Part shown: piece by piece, positions 26,777 through 35,765 of the stretch
Position numbering within the stretch: the first letter of the stretch is position 1
How the letters are laid out: the number at the start of each line of letters is the position of its first letter
Position numbers and translations under genes: made by a program
The notes under the pieces: generated by a model
What the model saw: the letters and a program-made list of their open reading frames with translations, nothing else
Databases searched by the model: none
Told to the model about the DNA's origin: nothing
Origin: Salinicola salarius
GTDB taxonomy: Bacteria > Pseudomonadota > Gammaproteobacteria > Pseudomonadales > Halomonadaceae
Direction of reading: 5' to 3'
NCBI RefSeq assembly: GCF_003206135.1
Contig: NZ_PZJT01000002.1
Coordinates: forward strand, 390,721 to 454,720
DNA length: 64,000 nucleotides

Positions 26777-27598
26777 ATGACCCAACGAGCTCGGCCGGAG
26801 ACAGGCTCAGTCGAGATGACCTCGCTGGAAAGCCTGGAGTGGCATCGCGCCTTTGGCCAACTGGCGGAGAACGTGGATCGCGCCGGCTTCTGGCTGGCTC
26901 TCGTCCGTCGGCTGGCGAGGGAAGTGCATTTCGATACCTGGGTGGCACTGGTTTTCGACCGCCAGCAGCCACCCCTTATCCTCGCGGAAAGCGACGAGGA
27001 CGACGGTGCGGACGACGCGCTGTTTCAGGACTATCAGCGTGGCCTGTATCTGCTCGATCCGTTCTATATCGATGCCTGCGAGCGCGAACGTTGCGGTCTG
27101 TTCACGCTGGCCGAAGTGGCGCCGCAGCACTTCACGCGCACCGAGTACTATCAGCGCTATTTCCAGCGCAACATCGTCGCCGACGAGATCCACTTCAATC
27201 AGACGCTGGATGAGCGCCGGACATTGTGCCTGTCGCTGGGCTCGACTCGTCCATTTTCCCGGGAAGCGCTGGGCAGTCTCGCCCTGATGCAGCCGTGGAT
27301 ACTGGCGCTGATGCGGCTTCGCATGCATTTCGAGCCGGAAGAAGCTGGCGCTTCCGGACCACATCCGTGGCATCCGCAACCGGACAAGGAGCTTGAATTC
27401 GATTCACGCTACGCCTTGACCGAGCGTGAGCGCGAAGTCAGTCAATTGATGCTGGGTGGCAGCTCGACCAAGGAGATTGCCCGTCGTCTGGCAATCTCGA
27501 TCGAGACGGTGCGCGCCCACAAGAAGCATCTCTACGCCAAGCTGGGTGTCAGCTCGCAATCGGAGTTGTTTTCGCTGTTCTGGCAGGCGCGACGCTGA
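26777..27598 (+). CDS. LuxR family transcriptional regulator
   Basis: A 273-residue regulator with a C-terminal LuxR/GerE helix-turn-helix (about 213-270: YALTEREREVSQLMLGGSSTKEIARRLAISIETVRAHKKHLYAKLG, read in parts). The N-terminal 180 residues are not a receiver domain (no phospho-Asp pattern) and were not assigned to a ligand-binding family. It diverges from the DavA-like amidase across a 131-nt spacer, so local control of the amidase-permease pair is the simplest inference. Its TGA lies one base from the pyrB stop. Confidence 0.8.
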   Translation: MTQRARPETGSVEMTSLESLEWHRAFGQLAENVDRAGFWLALVRRLAREVHFDTWVALVFDRQQPPLILAESDEDDGADDALFQDYQRGLYLLDPFYIDACERERCGLFTLAEVAPQHFTRTEYYQRYFQRNIVADEIHFNQTLDERRTLCLSLGSTRPFSREALGSLALMQPWILALMRLRMHFEPEEAGASGPHPWHPQPDKELEFDSRYALTEREREVSQLMLGGSSTKEIARRLAISIETVRAHKKHLYAKLGVSSQSELFSLFWQARR

Positions 27599-27599
27599 T

Positions 27600-28631
27600 T
27601 CAGAGCGTGCGGTCGTCGACGCCGAAGCTCGGCGGCACGAACCAGCGCACGTCACGCAGATCCTGTTCGATCAGGTTCTCGACCTGCAGCAGGTGGGCGA
27701 AGATTGCCATGCGCATGGGAATGCCGTTGTCGGTCTGGCGGAAGATCGCCAGGCGCGGGTCACCGTTCAGATCGGTGCTGAGATCGTTGGCGCCGGGGCG
27801 GCTGTCTCGCGGCAGCGGGTGCATGACGATGGTGGTCGGCGAGCAGCGGCGGTCGAGGAAGCCACGATCGACGACAAAATCCGAGGTCAGTTCGGCGAAG
27901 CTCTCCGACATCTCCGCAGTGAAGCGCTCGCGCTGGATGCGGGTGGCGTAGATCACGTTCACGTCGTCGAAGTTCTCCGCCAGATTGGGGCGCGTTTCGA
28001 TGCGATGCCCGCGAGATGCCACCAGGTCGATCAGGTGCTGCGGCATTTCCAGCCCCGGCGGCGAGACCAGCGTGATCCGCAGCGGTTCGTAGAGCGACAG
28101 CAGCTTGATCAGCGAGTGCACGGTGCGGCCGTATTTCAGATCGCCGGTCAGCAGCAGGTGGGCGCCGGCCAACGGCTTGCCCAGCCGCGCGAACTCCTTG
28201 GTGATGGTGTAGACGTCCAGCAGCGCCTGGCTCGGATGCTCGCCGGGGCCGTCGCCGCCATTGATCACCGGCACCTGGGTCGCTTCGGCGAATTCAGCCA
28301 CCGAGCCCTGCTCCGGGTGGCGCATGACGATGGCGTCGACGTAACCGCCCATGACGCGGCTGGTGTCGTAGAGCGATTCCCCCTTCGCCATCGAGGAGAA
28401 GGTGAAGCCGGTGGTGTCGCAGACGCTGCCGCCGAGCCGGCAGAAGGCGGCGTTGAAGCTGATGCGGGTTCGGGTGCTGGCCTCGAAGAAGAGGTTGCCG
28501 AGCACGGCGCCTTCGAGCACGCGGGTCACCTTGCGCCGCTGGGCGATCGGCTCCATGCGCTCGGCAATGCGGATCAGGTGATCGACGGCGTCACGGGAGA
28601 GCGAGTCGACGGAGAGCAGGTGCGAAGGCAT
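27600..28631 (-). CDS. pyrB: Aspartate carbamoyltransferase catalytic chain
   Basis: A 343-residue transcarbamylase making N-carbamoyl-L-aspartate, the committed step of pyrimidine synthesis. The carbamoyl-phosphate motif FFEASTRTRISF, the GDGPGEHPSQALLDVYTI block and HPLPR are all present. No pyrI, pyrR or pyrC is adjacent. It is slightly longer than the usual 305-335 residues, with an extended C-terminus (VRWFVPPSFGVDDRTL). AGAGG precedes the ATG. It is convergent with the LuxR gene. Confidence 0.95.
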   Translation of the reverse strand: MPSHLLSVDSLSRDAVDHLIRIAERMEPIAQRRKVTRVLEGAVLGNLFFEASTRTRISFNAAFCRLGGSVCDTTGFTFSSMAKGESLYDTSRVMGGYVDAIVMRHPEQGSVAEFAEATQVPVINGGDGPGEHPSQALLDVYTITKEFARLGKPLAGAHLLLTGDLKYGRTVHSLIKLLSLYEPLRITLVSPPGLEMPQHLIDLVASRGHRIETRPNLAENFDDVNVIYATRIQRERFTAEMSESFAELTSDFVVDRGFLDRRCSPTTIVMHPLPRDSRPGANDLSTDLNGDPRLAIFRQTDNGIPMRMAIFAHLLQVENLIEQDLRDVRWFVPPSFGVDDRTL

Positions 28632-28770
28632 CGGGAAACCTCTTTGGCGGGCGAATGTGACAGCGCATGCGGCGGCGATAGTGTAGCGCCGCTGGCGGCT
28701 CGCTTCACGCTCGGCGGTGGCTTGGCAACGGCGCTCGTGAGAGAGCCGGACATTTGGGCAGGCGCAGCCC

Positions 28771-29487
28771 TCAAGCCATAGCCCGTTCCAGCCGCTGCTT
28801 ACGCCGCTCCCAGTCCGGCATCACCTGTTCCAGCAGCTCGAAAAACGCCGGGCCGTGATGGGGCTCGGCGCGGTGGCAGAGTTCATGGGTGATTACATAG
28901 TCGATGGCGTCCACCGGGGCCTGAACCAGGCGGCGATTGAGCAGCAAGCGGCCAGCTGGAGACATGGAGCCCCAACGTTGCTGAATCCGACGCACGATGA
29001 TCCCGATCGGGCGGAATGACTGCGGCACCGCGAAGCGGGCCAGGCAGTGCTCCAGCCGCTCCGGGAACTTGATGTGGGCCCGATCCCGGTACCAGGCCTC
29101 GACCAGTTCGCGTGTCGTCTCGGGGCTGTGGGGGCGAGGGGTCTGCACGACGATGAAGCCCCGGATCAGCTTCACACGCTTGTGCGTATGCGGGATCACC
29201 TTCAGGCGATACTGCCTTCCGAGGTAGAGGTGCGTCTCACCGGCGAGATATTGCCGCTTGGGTGTCCGCGGCAGGAACTGAGAGAAATAACGCTGCTGCC
29301 GCACCACCCAGGCGGCGCGCTTGCGCAGTCTGGCTTCGATGGCCGCCAAAGGTGTTTCCAGAGGGGCTGCGATCATCACCGAGGCGTCCGGCTCGACGGC
29401 GATTTCGAGCGTCTTTCTGGGTCGGCGTTTGACCTCGTAGTGAATCTCCTGGGCGCCATAGCGCAGGCAGTGACGTTCCCGAGTCAT
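28771..29487 (-). CDS. YgjP/SprT-type zinc metallopeptidase (DUF45)
   Basis: A 238-residue protein of the YgjP-like metallopeptidase family. The zinc site is HELCH (His201, Glu202, His205) with a further His at 211 before PAFF. The N-terminal beta-rich region is typical of the family. The ATG overlaps the hsdR stop by four bases (ATGA), so it is the last translated gene of the restriction operon. Genes of this family often sit beside hsdR in type I systems; their role there is not established. The open frame upstream of 29487 is a shadow of hsdR. Confidence 0.87.
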   Translation of the reverse strand: MTRERHCLRYGAQEIHYEVKRRPRKTLEIAVEPDASVMIAAPLETPLAAIEARLRKRAAWVVRQQRYFSQFLPRTPKRQYLAGETHLYLGRQYRLKVIPHTHKRVKLIRGFIVVQTPRPHSPETTRELVEAWYRDRAHIKFPERLEHCLARFAVPQSFRPIGIIVRRIQQRWGSMSPAGRLLLNRRLVQAPVDAIDYVITHELCHRAEPHHGPAFFELLEQVMPDWERRKQRLERAMA

Positions 29488-32400
29488 GCGGTGAACCTGG
29501 CCCGGGCGAGATTCATGATCTTCTGCTCCAGATCGTCCAGCACCTCGACCGGCAGATCGACGCCCTTCTGGTCGCGGATAACATCGAAGAAGTAATCGTC
29601 GATGGCGTTGCGTAGATCGTTCTGCGCCACCTCGTTCGACCACAGATCGACGATCAGATGTGACTTGATGATCTCGATGATGTCCAAGGAGATGACGGCC
29701 GCTTCGTCACCCGCCACCGTCGCATCGTCTCGGGTCTGAAGTTGGCCGTCGAGGATACCGAAGAACGCCTGCCCATCCTCATCGCCACGAAGGCGCTCCG
29801 GCACGTGATGGCCGCGCTCCTTGCGTGCTATCTGGCTTGCCAGCTTTACTACGCTCTGCAGGTACTCACGTTCGGAGAGCCGCTGCTCGCGATAGGCGCG
29901 AATCGTCTCTTCGAGCAGCTCCGAAAAACGTTTGTAAAAGGTGGGGTCCTCATCCATGTTCTCGGTAATCGCCCGCCGCGTGGCACTGGAGATGCGGTCG
30001 GCCTTCGAGGCTTCCGAGACGCCGGTTTCATCGACCACCGCTTTCAGCGCATCGGGATCGTTGATGTTGACCACATCGATGATCGTCTCGGCGGGCATCG
30101 CCACGACATGATCGTCGAGTAGCTTCTGGATCTTGGGTTCGAACTCGCGGATATCGACCGTTTCCTGATAGCGGATCTGGACCGAGCGCTTGAGTTCCGA
30201 GAACTGCTGCCAGTCGCGCTTCAGGGCGTCCACTTTATTCTGGTCGAAGACGTCGAACAGCTTGTCCGACGACAGCGCGATATGCAGGCAACGGCTGAAG
30301 GCGCTCAGGCGCGCATAGAAGTCCTGGCGGCGCGCTTCGTCGGCGAGATGGCGCTCGAACTGCTCCATGTCGCGCTTGTTGCGCACCGACTTGAACAGAT
30401 CCCAGAGCTGATCGTGACGCTGAGGCAGCTTGCGGATCTCCTCGCGGACATCGTGCACCGTCCCGGCGAGGTCCGCCGCTTCGTAGCCCTCGAAGGCGTT
30501 GTAGGTGGTCAACGCGCTGTCGAGCTCGCCGAGCAGGCCTTCGTAGTCGATGACGAAGCCGAATTGCTTCTCCGTATCGCCCTCCTCGAAGAGTCGGTTC
30601 ACGCGCGCGATGGCCTGCAGCAGATTGTGCTCCTTGAGCGACTTGCAGATGTAAAGCACGGTGTTGCGCGGCGCATCGAAGCCGGTGAGAAGTTTCGAGA
30701 CCACAATCAGGATCTCCGGATCGCCGGAACCCTTGAAAGCCTCGACGATTTCGCGGTTGTACGCCTCCTCGGTCTTGTACCGCGCCATCATCTGCGACCA
30801 GAAATCCTGCACCATATCCCTCGATTGCTGATCGACCTCTTCGTTGCCCTCGTTCTCATCGGGCGGCGATATGACGATCGCGCTAGAGACGTGGTCTATC
30901 TCGTCCAGGACTGCCTTGAAGCGAACGGCCGCAGCCTTCGACGGCGCGACGATCTGCGCCTTGAAGCCCGTCCCCTGCCAGTGCTGGCGATAGTGCTCGG
31001 AGATGTCGAACGCCTTGGCGCGGATCGCCTGCTCGGTCTTGGCCAGTGCATCCATGCGCGAGAACTTGCGCTTCAGATCGCGGCGCTGATCCTCGCTCAG
31101 GCCAACGCTGATCTTGTCGAACCAGCGGTCGATCACCTGACCCGAGACCTGCTGCTCGACCAGTCTGCCCTCGTAGAGCAGCGGCACCACGGATTCGTCG
31201 GCCACCGCTTCGTCGATGCCATAGCGATGGATCAGCCGGCCGAAGGTCTGTAGCGTGTTTTTCTCTTTCTTCAGCAGCGGCGTACCGGTGAAGCCGAGAT
31301 AGCAGGCGCGGGGCAGCAGCCGGCGCATCTTGGCGGCAAACTGGCTATGCCCGCCGTAGCGGCCGGTCTGGGTGCGGTGGCTTTCGTCGACCAGTACGAA
31401 GACGTTGGGATCGTCATCCGGCAGCTGGTTGTGCTTCAGTGCGGTATCGAACTTGTTGATGATCGTGGTGATCAGTGGCGTCTTGTCGCGCACGAGTTCG
31501 AGCAGATGCGCGCCGGTCGTCGCCCGTACCGGCTCCAGATCGCAGGACTTGAACGTCCCCTTGATCTGCCGGTCGAGATCGTCGCGGTCGGTGACGATGA
31601 TGATGCGCGGGTTTTCGATGCCGCTTTCCAGCGCCAGGGCACGACCCAGCATTACCATGGTCAGCGACTTGCCCGAGCCCTGGGTGTGCCAGATCACGCC
31701 GCCCTTGCGCGCACCGCGGGTATCGTGCTGGCTAATGGTCTCGATCGCCCGCCGGATGCCGAAGAACTGCTGATGACGCGCGATCTTGCGCACACCGCCA
31801 TCGAACACGGTGAAGCGACGGATCAGATCGAGCAGCCGCGACGGCCGGCACAGCGCATAGAGCGTTCGATCCTGCGCGGTCACGGCGCGCTCGCCTTCCT
31901 CCCGCAGCGCCAGGAAATGGTCGCGGGCATCCGCCAGGCGGCCGGTATAGATCGCCTGCGCTTCCGCGATGCTCAGCGGCTGGTTGGCCGCCGCCAGCAG
32001 TCGCTCGGCTTCGTCCTCGCTGGCGAGTTCGGCCATCTGCTCCGGGGCCGGTGCTGCCGTGGCGGGGAGCGCGCGCGCCATGACGGAGAGGGCATCCTCC
32101 GCATCATCCTCTTCCCGCCAGCCGTGCCAGAACTTCGCCTTGGCACCGACGGTGGCATAACGCGCCTCCACTCGGTTCATGGTCATCAGCAGCTGCGCAA
32201 AGTGGAAGAGCTGGGGAATGCCATCTTCGCGCTGATAGCCGATCAGCTGGCTATCGGCCTTCTTCAGGTGTTCAGTGGGCCGCTTGTTCTCGATCACCAC
32301 GAACGGAATGCCGTTGACGAACGCGACGATATCGCAGCGTCGGGTCTGGCGAGACGCCGTCCGCTCGACCGCGAATTCGGCGGTGACGTGGAAAACGTTG

Positions 32401-32795
32401 TTTTCGGGCGTCTCCCAGTCGATATAGCGAAACGAGTGGCTCTTGGAGTCGCCATCGATGGATTTGGTGATCGTGGTGCCGAGCACCAGGGTGTCGTAGA
32501 TCTCCTGATTGGTAACGCGCAGCCCCTTCAGCCGGTCCGGCGTGGGCTTTAGCCGACGCAGCGCCTCATGGGCATCCTGCAGGTCGAAGGGGTACTCTCG
32601 CCCGCGATGGGTGAAGCGGTTGAGGCGCATCGACTGCTCGATCAGGATATCGTCCAGCACCACGTTCTTGAGCCGCCCACCGCGCAGGCGCAGCGCCTCC
32701 GCCTGCGACAGCGGAGTGAAGCCCAGCGCCACCAGCAGCTGTAGCGCGGGAATCTGGGACTGGTGTTTTTCAGCGGCGTTAAAAACTTTGTTCAT
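29484..32795 (-). CDS. hsdR: Type I restriction endonuclease subunit R
   Basis: A 1103-residue HsdR. The nuclease core is Asp155 (RRCDIVAFV) with Glu169-x-Lys171 (VVIENKRP). The motor has Walker A in HTQGSGKS (370-377), DESH (470-473) and FTGTP (502-506), followed by the second RecA domain and a C-terminal helical part. It cleaves DNA after ATP-driven translocation when the HsdMS complex meets unmethylated targets. It appears intact and full length. The start codon lies 1 nt inside the upstream TIGR04141-like stop, and the metallopeptidase gene overlaps its end. Confidence 0.96.
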   Translation of the reverse strand: MNKVFNAAEKHQSQIPALQLLVALGFTPLSQAEALRLRGGRLKNVVLDDILIEQSMRLNRFTHRGREYPFDLQDAHEALRRLKPTPDRLKGLRVTNQEIYDTLVLGTTITKSIDGDSKSHSFRYIDWETPENNVFHVTAEFAVERTASRQTRRCDIVAFVNGIPFVVIENKRPTEHLKKADSQLIGYQREDGIPQLFHFAQLLMTMNRVEARYATVGAKAKFWHGWREEDDAEDALSVMARALPATAAPAPEQMAELASEDEAERLLAAANQPLSIAEAQAIYTGRLADARDHFLALREEGERAVTAQDRTLYALCRPSRLLDLIRRFTVFDGGVRKIARHQQFFGIRRAIETISQHDTRGARKGGVIWHTQGSGKSLTMVMLGRALALESGIENPRIIIVTDRDDLDRQIKGTFKSCDLEPVRATTGAHLLELVRDKTPLITTIINKFDTALKHNQLPDDDPNVFVLVDESHRTQTGRYGGHSQFAAKMRRLLPRACYLGFTGTPLLKKEKNTLQTFGRLIHRYGIDEAVADESVVPLLYEGRLVEQQVSGQVIDRWFDKISVGLSEDQRRDLKRKFSRMDALAKTEQAIRAKAFDISEHYRQHWQGTGFKAQIVAPSKAAAVRFKAVLDEIDHVSSAIVISPPDENEGNEEVDQQSRDMVQDFWSQMMARYKTEEAYNREIVEAFKGSGDPEILIVVSKLLTGFDAPRNTVLYICKSLKEHNLLQAIARVNRLFEEGDTEKQFGFVIDYEGLLGELDSALTTYNAFEGYEAADLAGTVHDVREEIRKLPQRHDQLWDLFKSVRNKRDMEQFERHLADEARRQDFYARLSAFSRCLHIALSSDKLFDVFDQNKVDALKRDWQQFSELKRSVQIRYQETVDIREFEPKIQKLLDDHVVAMPAETIIDVVNINDPDALKAVVDETGVSEASKADRISSATRRAITENMDEDPTFYKRFSELLEETIRAYREQRLSEREYLQSVVKLASQIARKERGHHVPERLRGDEDGQAFFGILDGQLQTRDDATVAGDEAAVISLDIIEIIKSHLIVDLWSNEVAQNDLRNAIDDYFFDVIRDQKGVDLPVEVLDDLEQKIMNLARARFTA

Positions 32796-34501
32796 TATGA
32801 TTTTGCCAGAGCTTTGCCGCCTGCTTCTTCGGACGTTGCAACCGAAGAGGTACGTCCTCTTCTTACCCCTGCCGAAGACGCCGGCTTTTCGATCAGTTCT
32901 ATCGCAACGTCGAATCCCAATTTTCGGAGGCGTTCAACTGAAACTTGCAAACTTACCTTACTAAAAAATGGCAATCCCAAAGTCCCGTCGGCGTAGGGTT
33001 GGCGCATGATTCCGTAAACAATAGTGTATTTTTCGCGAACAACACGTTCGGTTGATTTTGGCAAATGGACTTCAAAACCTTTCTTCTCAGACTTAACAAT
33101 TGAACGCAGTTTTTTCCTAAACTCTTTATCGCCTACGAAAGCCTCTGCACTGACAACACCCTGTGACCAAAGGTGGCTTATGGGGCCGGAAGAGTGGCCG
33201 TCTTTCAAGTGAATGAAGTGTTTTTTATCTGACAAAAAGTCCGCTGGCTCGAGGTTTGCATTTCGCACACCGGCGGGGTTGATTTTTTCCCTATCGAGCT
33301 TGAGAAGATCTGCTGCCCTAGTCTCAACCAGATTCGCGATGAGTTCTTGCTCGTTATGTGCAGCGGTCTTTCCAATAATATTGACTGTGTCGATCTCATC
33401 AAAAAATTTGTTCACACTATCCTTGAATAATGCTTCGACCTGAAACCAGTTGCCAGCAAAAAGGATAAAATAAAACGTGTCCGTTTTCGAGGTCAAAGAC
33501 GCCTCGTGAATAAAGCAATCGTAAACTTTCCATTTTTCCGAAAACTGATCTTTGTCAGACGGCTTCGCGGAAATTCGGTGTTTTTCCTTTATCTCTTTAA
33601 TGTCGCCGGTGAATTTGCATCGGTTCAGCTCACTTATATAGTCAGTTATTGCCAAGCTGTGAAATGTGGCCCCATGACTTCCAAAGCCATTGTAGTGAAG
33701 CTCACTCCCTTCGATATAGTTGGCCACTTCCGGTGGCGACATGTGAAGATCCACCGGATTACCCTTTCGCAACTCACCCAGATCTACAAATAACTTTTCG
33801 TCCAGCTGTTCGATGAGATCCTTTTCGATCACGGGTCGCAGGTTATCAACCCATTTAAAATCAGTTTTATAGTCTGTTTTTTCGTAAATCTTAAAGATCT
33901 CATTACATTTTTTCTGGACATCATTAATATCTAGCTCACAAGTGATAGATAAAGAATCCTTACCTGCAACAAAACGTGCAAAGCTTGGATCTTTAGGCGT
34001 ACCACCTGCGACCCTCGCGACATCACGCAATCGATCAACGCCGAAGGCATTGACATCGCTATCACGGCTAGCCTGAACTCTTTTTTGGAATGTAACCGCA
34101 TCTGGTGTTGCCAAATCCAGTGAACGTATATTGCTCCCCGGAACAGAGTTCAGCGTGACCTTCAATCCAAACTGTCGCTCAAACGCATCGTCGTTGAGAG
34201 CGATATGAATATGGCCGAAGCAAATGGCAGCGAATCGTGACCCAACAGGCGTGAAGATTACAGCACCCGCCCCACCCGTGAAGATGTCGTCGGATAGCTC
34301 ATAAAATCCTTCCTCGATGAAAGAGCGCCATTTAGGAGGGTTGGAATATATCTGTCCGACAAATACTGTGGCTCCCTCAATGAGTTCCCATGGCCCTCGC
34401 TGAAGAGCGCGATTCGTGTTTGGGGCGAAGGTTTCAGTGAAAGCTTCTTCTATATCTCGGCCTTCACGTAAAAGACGTATGTTGAGGGTGCGCACAGTCA
34501 T
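32795..34501 (-). CDS. TIGR04141/DUF6119-like sporadically distributed protein
   Basis: A 568-residue soluble protein without signal peptide or membrane segment. The start (VRTLNIRLLREG), the GPVSH-like segment DGHSSGPISHLWSQGVVSAEAF, and the ending TIVYGIMRQPYADGTLGLPFFSKVSL match my recollection of the TIGR04141 (DUF6119) family, which is patchily distributed and often found in restriction loci. Its molecular function is unknown. ATG 34501 follows the hsdS stop by 4 nt with GGAG before it, so it is co-translated within the operon. The gene is markedly richer in A/T and in Asn/Lys/Ile than hsdM and hsdR, suggesting independent acquisition. Confidence 0.75.
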   Translation of the reverse strand: MTVRTLNIRLLREGRDIEEAFTETFAPNTNRALQRGPWELIEGATVFVGQIYSNPPKWRSFIEEGFYELSDDIFTGGAGAVIFTPVGSRFAAICFGHIHIALNDDAFERQFGLKVTLNSVPGSNIRSLDLATPDAVTFQKRVQASRDSDVNAFGVDRLRDVARVAGGTPKDPSFARFVAGKDSLSITCELDINDVQKKCNEIFKIYEKTDYKTDFKWVDNLRPVIEKDLIEQLDEKLFVDLGELRKGNPVDLHMSPPEVANYIEGSELHYNGFGSHGATFHSLAITDYISELNRCKFTGDIKEIKEKHRISAKPSDKDQFSEKWKVYDCFIHEASLTSKTDTFYFILFAGNWFQVEALFKDSVNKFFDEIDTVNIIGKTAAHNEQELIANLVETRAADLLKLDREKINPAGVRNANLEPADFLSDKKHFIHLKDGHSSGPISHLWSQGVVSAEAFVGDKEFRKKLRSIVKSEKKGFEVHLPKSTERVVREKYTIVYGIMRQPYADGTLGLPFFSKVSLQVSVERLRKLGFDVAIELIEKPASSAGVRRGRTSSVATSEEAGGKALAKS

Positions 34502-34505
34502 CTCA

Positions 34506-35765
34506 TTACTCCATTTCGACTCGCCATTCACCAGTTAGCAGCTTCTGCATCAGCCCGCGCTTCTGCCGAGTCACAGCATCGATTTCGCGTTCGGTCGCTT
34601 CCAGGTCGTCTCGTGCGGTGTCCAGTACGTCGGCAAGCGCTTTCTGCTCATCGAGGTCGGGCAGTGGTAGCTTCAGCGCGGCCAAATCGGCGTAGTAGGT
34701 GCGTTGGCGAACGCTGCCCGAGCCACCGCTATTGATGTAGTGGGCCCACCACGAAGTCTTTCGCAGATGGTCAAGGTAGCCGGGATCAAGCCCGTCGGCG
34801 TTGCAGGCGAAGACGACGTAGTCTGGGCTGACCAGTACCTCTTCATCGCGGTGATTCATCGCGATGGAGCCGACATTGATGCGCATGGGGTTATAAGCGA
34901 AAGCGCGAGGCGGCAGGCGCTTATAGCGGCTGATATCACCGGCAATGGTCTGTTCCCGCATGGGCACGACACCCTGGGCCTTGGTTACCCCCATGACGTA
35001 GTCGCGGCCGAGTCCTTTAGCTCCATTTCGCTCGGTCAGCTCATGGGTAACGGCCGCAAGGCGTGTCGGCGTCCAGTGGTGTCGCTGGCCATTCAGACGG
35101 AGGTTTCCGAAAAGAAGAGTCCCCCTTAGGCTGCCTAGGCGCTGCGCCTTCGTCGCTCGAAGCGTGGTGAGCTTTTCGAGCGCCTCGTCCCAAGTTCGCA
35201 GAATCTCGGCAATCCTGCACTGCTCGGGCAAGCTAACATTAGGAATCGGTAACTTTCGGAGTTCTTCGATAGAGAGTTCGCGAAAAGTGCTGCCATTTGC
35301 GTTGCGTGCAATTAGTCTCTGCAATACTGGTCCCTGTAGCACGTACCTCACAAACTCTGGGGTGAAGTTATCTCCAATACGGATACGTGCCACACCCCTA
35401 GCGATGTTCGCGCCTTCCAGATCAGGTGGCGCAATTGAAGACTGACCGATATTGCCTCTGAGCGAAAAAAGAATATCTCCTAGCTCTATTTGAGATCGAT
35501 CATATCGTGCTGCGATTTCCGGCGATGTCCGTTGTAGTGCATGAATATCAACTTCTCCACCTACATCTCTACTCTGAACGAAAGGAATGCCTTTCGGTAC
35601 TTCAGATCCAGGCTGTACTATGCCGTATACGATGGGAGCATTGGCTTTTACAAGCACAGAGAGCGGCGTTGTTGCCATGTTCGTTTCTTGCGCTCTAGCC
35701 ATCGAAGAAATGTTGTTCAATTTGGTCTTGGTCAGCACAGCGTCTTTCTGAGAGAGATCAGTCAT
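34506..35765 (-). CDS. hsdS: Type I restriction specificity subunit S (two target-recognition domains)
   Basis: A 419-residue HsdS with two TRDs separated by conserved helices. TRD1 ends in LPIPNVSLPEQCRIAEILR followed by a coiled segment; TRD2 ends in LPLPDLDEQKALADVLDTA followed by ATEREIDAVTRQKRGLMQKLL. It sets the bipartite DNA target for HsdM and HsdR. The first TRD is visibly more AT-rich than the second, as expected for exchanged TRDs. ATG 35765 overlaps the rhuM end by eight bases (ATGACTGA). Confidence 0.92.
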   Translation of the reverse strand: MTDLSQKDAVLTKTKLNNISSMARAQETNMATTPLSVLVKANAPIVYGIVQPGSEVPKGIPFVQSRDVGGEVDIHALQRTSPEIAARYDRSQIELGDILFSLRGNIGQSSIAPPDLEGANIARGVARIRIGDNFTPEFVRYVLQGPVLQRLIARNANGSTFRELSIEELRKLPIPNVSLPEQCRIAEILRTWDEALEKLTTLRATKAQRLGSLRGTLLFGNLRLNGQRHHWTPTRLAAVTHELTERNGAKGLGRDYVMGVTKAQGVVPMREQTIAGDISRYKRLPPRAFAYNPMRINVGSIAMNHRDEEVLVSPDYVVFACNADGLDPGYLDHLRKTSWWAHYINSGGSGSVRQRTYYADLAALKLPLPDLDEQKALADVLDTARDDLEATEREIDAVTRQKRGLMQKLLTGEWRVEME

